Assembly: GCF_000745005.1 (NCBI RefSeq)
Contig: NZ_JQNB01000001.1
Location: forward strand, 1,521,001 to 1,585,000
Reading direction: 5' to 3'
Length of the DNA: 64,000 nt
Source of the DNA: Luteibacter sp. 9135
Lineage (GTDB): Bacteria > Pseudomonadota > Gammaproteobacteria > Xanthomonadales > Rhodanobacteraceae
The notes under the pieces were generated by a model that saw nothing but the letters and a program-made list of their open reading frames with translations, searched no databases and was not told the DNA's origin. Positions 61,348 to 64,000 of the stretch are shown here, piece after piece; the stretch's first letter is position 1; the number at the start of each line of letters is the position of its first letter. Made by a program: the position numbers and the translations under genes.

Positions 61348-61955
61348 GCGGCGCCGCTCGTGCAGTCGATCAGGGCCTTGTCCGTCGCGATGTAGTCGAG
61401 CGGGATATCCCACTCGGCGGTCTCGATGGTGTCCAGTTCCTGGAAGTCGTAAGCCACGCCGACCAGCAACGGCTTGGCCGGGCGGGGCTGCCCGCGCAGG
61501 AACTCGAAGCTGCGGTCGTAATAACCGCCACCGAAGCCCAGGCGGTTGCCCTTGCGGTCGAAACCCAGCAGCGGCACCAGCACCAAGTCGAGCTTGTTCG
61601 CCTCGACGATATTGCCGGACGCCTTCGGCTCGGGGATGCCCATTTCGTTGGATTCGACGTCTTCACCCGTGGCCCACGGGGCGAAGGTGAGCCGGCGCTT
61701 GCCGCCCGACTTGGTGACGATGGGCAGGTAGAACGTCTGCCCGCGCTCGGCAAGCGGCGCGATGGCGAGGTTCAAGGGCAGCTCGCCACCGGTGGCCCAG
61801 TAGCCGGCCACGTGCGTGTCGGTGACGAATTCGGGGAGTTGTTCCAGCGACTGGCGCAGGCCCTGCGCCGCGGCCACGCGCTCGGCCGGCTTCAGCTGGC
61901 GTCGGCGCTGGACGAGGTCGGCTCGAAGTTCGCGTCTCTCGGGGAGCTTTGACAT
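61344..61955 (-). CDS. fau: 5-formyltetrahydrofolate cyclo-ligase
   Basis: 203 aa. Basic N-terminus ([13 protein letters not shown]), then [15 protein letters not shown], and the C-terminal ATP/active-site segment [32 protein letters not shown] ends the fold. Converts 5-formyl-THF to 5,10-methenyl-THF. Downstream of 6S RNA, as in other gammaproteobacteria (ygfA in E. coli), so it may be read through from it. Confidence 0.95.
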
Positions 61956-62063
61956 GGACGTTCAGCCGGACGGCACGGTCGGAAGGTTGCCGTCGAGCCG
62001 CCCCGCCCGGTGCCGCGGGAAGGGCGCTGACCGGCCCTGCGGGCCGACCGGCGAGAATGGAGA

Positions 62064-62250
62064 GGCGTTCTCCGCGATGCCGCTGCGCACCAAACGACCT
62101 TGATCCAAAGGATCAGGTGGGAGAGCTAGGCGGCATCAAGGCTTTCCGCACGAAGGCGGACATGCACAACAGCCACCAAAAGCCGACCCGGGGTCGTATG
62201 TAGGAACAAGGCAAATGTAAAGTGCGCTGGCGAACACCGCAGGGAACGCC
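62064..62250 (-). ncRNA. ssrS: 6S RNA
   Basis: ~187 nt between zapA and fau, the classic 6S locus. Matches I can recognise: 5' part with TGTTCGCCAGCGC (E. coli TGTTCGCAAGCGG); 3' part with TGATCCTTTGGATCAAGG, the closing-stem equivalent of the E. coli TTGAACCAAGGGTTCAAGG; and GGCATCGCGGAGAACGCC pairing with the 5' GGCGTTCCCTGCGG. The RNA mimics an open promoter and sequesters sigma-70 RNA polymerase. The 5' end is set by the promoter below; exact ends are estimates. Confidence 0.9.
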
Positions 62251-62255
62251 CGTGG

Positions 62256-62564
62256 CTATTTTACCGGCGCGTCGAGCAGACCATCAAGCTTTCTGCGCAG
62301 TGCGGCCAGGCCGTCGGTCAGCACCTGTTCCTGCGAGCCGTGCTCCTTTCTGAGCGAAAGCAGCTCGTGGGCGATACTGACGGCCGCCAGCACGGCGATC
62401 CGGTCGAAGCCGGGCGCCTTGGCATGGGCTTTCAGCTCGCGCATCTTGCCGTCGAGGAACTGTGCGGCGGCGATCAGGCCGGGGCGTTCTTCCGGGGCGC
62501 ACGCGATGTGAAACTCGCGATCGAGCAGGCGGAGGGAGACCGGTTCGCTGGCGGTGGCGTTCAT
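62256..62564 (-). CDS. zapA: Cell division protein ZapA
   Basis: 102 aa. VSLRLLDREFHIACAPEER at the N-terminus and a C-terminal helix (FDRIAVLAAVSIAHELLSLRKE) give the ZapA dimer/tetramer fold. It bundles FtsZ filaments at the Z-ring. The stop codon lies within the 6S RNA -10 box. The next gene upstream (ZapB-like) ends 10 bp before. Confidence 0.95.
   Translation of the reverse strand: MNATASEPVSLRLLDREFHIACAPEERPGLIAAAQFLDGKMRELKAHAKAPGFDRIAVLAAVSIAHELLSLRKEHGSQEQVLTDGLAALRRKLDGLLDAPVK
62258..62287 (-). promoter_or_regulatory. 6S RNA promoter overlapping the zapA stop
   Basis: On the minus strand: TTGATG (-35) at 62287-62282, 18-bp spacer, TAAAAT (-10) at 62263-62258. The zapA stop TAG shares bases with the -10 box. 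Predicted transcription start about 62250, matching the 6S 5' end. Confidence 0.7.
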
Positions 62565-62574
62565 AAAGGTGGCC

Positions 62575-62799
62575 TCAGCCGGTGTTTTCGAGCGCCTTGA
62601 GGCGCTGGATCATCGCTTCCACGCGGCTGCGCGCCTGTTCGTTGCGCGCCATCAGCCCCGCACGTTCGTTCGCCAGCTGCTCCTGGCTGTGCCGCAGGCT
62701 GCGGTTTTCCTCGGTGAGACGGCGAACGGTATCGACGAGCCGGTCGAGCGTGGCGCTCAGGGCTTCCAGTTCGGTCTTGAAGGCATCCGGGTTCGTCAT
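62575..62799 (-). CDS. TIGR02449/ZapB-like coiled-coil protein
   Basis: 74 aa from an ATG at 62799. Almost wholly a heptad coiled coil (LEALSATLDRLVDTVRRLTEENRSLR ... ERAGLMARNEQARSRVEAMIQRLKALE). This small family sits directly upstream of zapA in gammaproteobacteria and resembles ZapB. Probable divisome scaffold partner of ZapA. Confidence 0.85.
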   Translation of the reverse strand: MTNPDAFKTELEALSATLDRLVDTVRRLTEENRSLRHSQEQLANERAGLMARNEQARSRVEAMIQRLKALENTG

Positions 62800-62915
62800 G
62801 CGCGGACTATAACAGGACGTTTTCGCCGTGTCGGCAATCCGTGAAGGCCTTCCACGGGAGCAGGCCGAAGATGGCTGCATTAGACTGCCCGCTCTCGCCC
62901 CCAGGAGTAGCCGCC

Positions 62916-63482
62916 ATGTCGGCCAACCAGACCGTCGATCCGGAAAAGATCGCCGAGCTCATCGTCCGCTGCAAGCTGACCCTGTCGGTCAGTGAATTCC
63001 ATGGCTCCCTCGTGGGTTACATCTGCGCCGGCGGCCGCTTTCCCCGCCATGACGTGCTGGCGGCGATCGAGCTCGAGCCCGATCCGGCCCCGTCGGCCGA
63101 CGAACAGGCGATGCTCTCCCGGCTGCGTCACCAGACCGAGGAATGGCTGGCCGATCCGGACCTGACCTTCTCGCCCTGGTTGCCGGATGACGAGTCGCCT
63201 ACCGCGGAGCGGGCGGAGGGCCTGACCGACTGGGTGCAGGGCTTCCTGGGCGGGTTAGGCCTGGGTGGCTCGGTCGAGGCCAACAAGGGCATGAGTGACG
63301 ATGCGAAGGAGGTCCTGCAGGACATGGCCGGCATCGCCACGACGGACTTCGAGTTCGACGCCGACGAGGATGTCAACGACGAAAGCCTGACCGAACTGGA
63401 AGAGTTCGTCCGTGCCGGCGCCATGTTGCTGCACGCTGAACTCAGCCGAGCCCCCCGGACGGCGAACGACACCCTGCATTGA
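62916..63482 (+). CDS. UPF0149 (YgfB/YecA) family protein
   Basis: 188 aa from an ATG at 62916 (CAGGAG upstream). ISEFHGSLVGYICAG-type N-terminus (VSEFHGSLVGYICAGG), then WVQGFLGGLGLGG and EFVRAGAMLLHAELS match YgfB. In Pseudomonas a member suppresses an ampC-linked regulator; here role unknown. Divergent from zapB-zapA; overlaps pepP by 4 bp. Confidence 0.93.
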   Translation: MSANQTVDPEKIAELIVRCKLTLSVSEFHGSLVGYICAGGRFPRHDVLAAIELEPDPAPSADEQAMLSRLRHQTEEWLADPDLTFSPWLPDDESPTAERAEGLTDWVQGFLGGLGLGGSVEANKGMSDDAKEVLQDMAGIATTDFEFDADEDVNDESLTELEEFVRAGAMLLHAELSRAPRTANDTLH

Positions 63483-64000
63483 TCGCCGCGGCCGAGTACG
63501 CCCGGCGGCGCCGGGAGCTGATGCGCATGACCGGCGAGGACGCCGTGCTGATCCTCGCCGCCGCGCCCGAGCGCATGCGCAATGCCGACGCGCCCTGGCC
63601 CTACCGGCAGGATTCCGACTTCCATTACCTGACCGGTTTCGACGAACCGGATGCCGTGCTGGCCCTGCTGCCGGGCCGCGCGCACGGCGAAACCGTGCTG
63701 TTCTGCCGCGAGCGCGATGCCGAGCGCGAGCGCTGGGACGGCGAGCGCATGGGCACCGATCGCGCCGCGCGCGAACTGCGCCTGGACGATGCGTTCCCGA
63801 TCGACGATATCGACGACATCCTGCCCGGCATGATCGAGGGCCGGGCACGCGTGTACTGCCACTTCGGCCAGGAGCCGGATTTCGACGCCCGTCTGCTGGC
63901 ATGGATGCGTCGCCTGCGCACCGCGCGGGGCGGCGGCGTGGTGCCGAAGGACCTCGTGGCACTCAGCCACCTGTTGCACGACATGCGCCTGTTCAAGTCG
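63479..64000 (+). CDS. pepP: Xaa-Pro aminopeptidase PepP (N-terminal part, cut by window edge)
   Basis: The frame opens with a TTG at 63479 that overlaps the UPF0149 stop (TTGA) and runs open for 174 codons to the edge. EYARRRRELMRM, then PYRQDSDFHYLTGFDEPDAVLALL, FCRERDAERERWDGERMG, and LLHDMRLFKS match the N-terminal domain of aminopeptidase P. An ATG at 63521 would cut the conserved start, so TTG is preferred. It removes N-terminal residues before proline; the metal site is downstream of the window. Confidence 0.92.
   Translation, partial: MIAAAEYARRRRELMRMTGEDAVLILAAAPERMRNADAPWPYRQDSDFHYLTGFDEPDAVLALLPGRAHGETVLFCRERDAERERWDGERMGTDRAARELRLDDAFPIDDIDDILPGMIEGRARVYCHFGQEPDFDARLLAWMRRLRTARGGGVVPKDLVALSHLLHDMRLFKS

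Overview
The window is high-GC, gene-dense chromosomal DNA of a gammaproteobacterium of the Xanthomonadales/Lysobacterales, most likely Rhodanobacteraceae (Luteibacter/Dyella-like). This assignment is inferred from gene content and order: tandem dsbA-cytochrome c4-engB, an aa3 cytochrome oxidase cluster with SURF1/COX15/CtaB, gltBD, and zapA-6S RNA-fau. I see no phage, insertion sequence, CRISPR array, tRNA or rRNA. Nearly everything is housekeeping, with a few accessory islets.

Layout. 1-7.7 kb: an endonuclease/exonuclease/phosphatase family gene running off the left edge, two DsbA-like lipoproteins, diheme cytochrome c4, EngB, free-Met-sulfoxide reductase, BioD, a hypothetical and an M3 peptidase. 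7.7-8.7 kb: an accessory patch with an orphan gene and a small gene that looks frameshifted. 8.9-12 kb: PutA without its DNA-binding domain. 12.2-23.8 kb: the aa3 oxidase locus in two blocks. Block one is DUF2244, coxB, ctaD, a 41-codon membrane ORF and coxC. Block two is a DUF2909-type protein, SURF1, a Sco-like CxxxC protein, COX15 and CtaB. Between them sit a secreted serine protease, an attenuator-controlled ilvA and a lone NadS/HigA-type regulator. 23.8-31.6 kb: hemH-hydrolase-BASS transporter, a SYLF protein, tatABC and envC-ctpA. 32-38.8 kb: gltBD and an NRDE protein. 38.8-52.9 kb: mixed metabolism, repair and transport genes (SDR, WYL, YchJ, Blc, HutD, DinG, Tag, ABC exporter, FUSC, VIT1-like, GGDEF, CPA2 antiporter, EF-hand, CysM). 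52.9-58.7 kb: paired palindromic repeats, then a condensin-like three-gene set (SMC ATPase, small kite-like subunit, kleisin-like subunit) behind folE. 58.7-64 kb: rmuC, rpiA, EVE, fau, 6S RNA, zapA, a ZapB-like coiled coil, UPF0149 and the start of pepP.

How it fits together: heme A synthesis (CtaA, CtaB), copper/heme insertion helpers (SURF1, Sco-like) and the structural subunits build one terminal oxidase, with cytochrome c4 as a likely electron donor and HemH supplying heme. DsbA-like proteins and TatABC serve envelope protein folding and export. EnvC-CtpA and the ZapA/ZapB-like pair act in cell division. The most notable regulatory structure is a 16-codon Ile/Leu/Val-rich leader ORF followed by an intrinsic terminator ahead of ilvA. 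The most notable possible system is the MksBEF/Wadjet-like condensin set, which has no recognisable nuclease subunit in the window.
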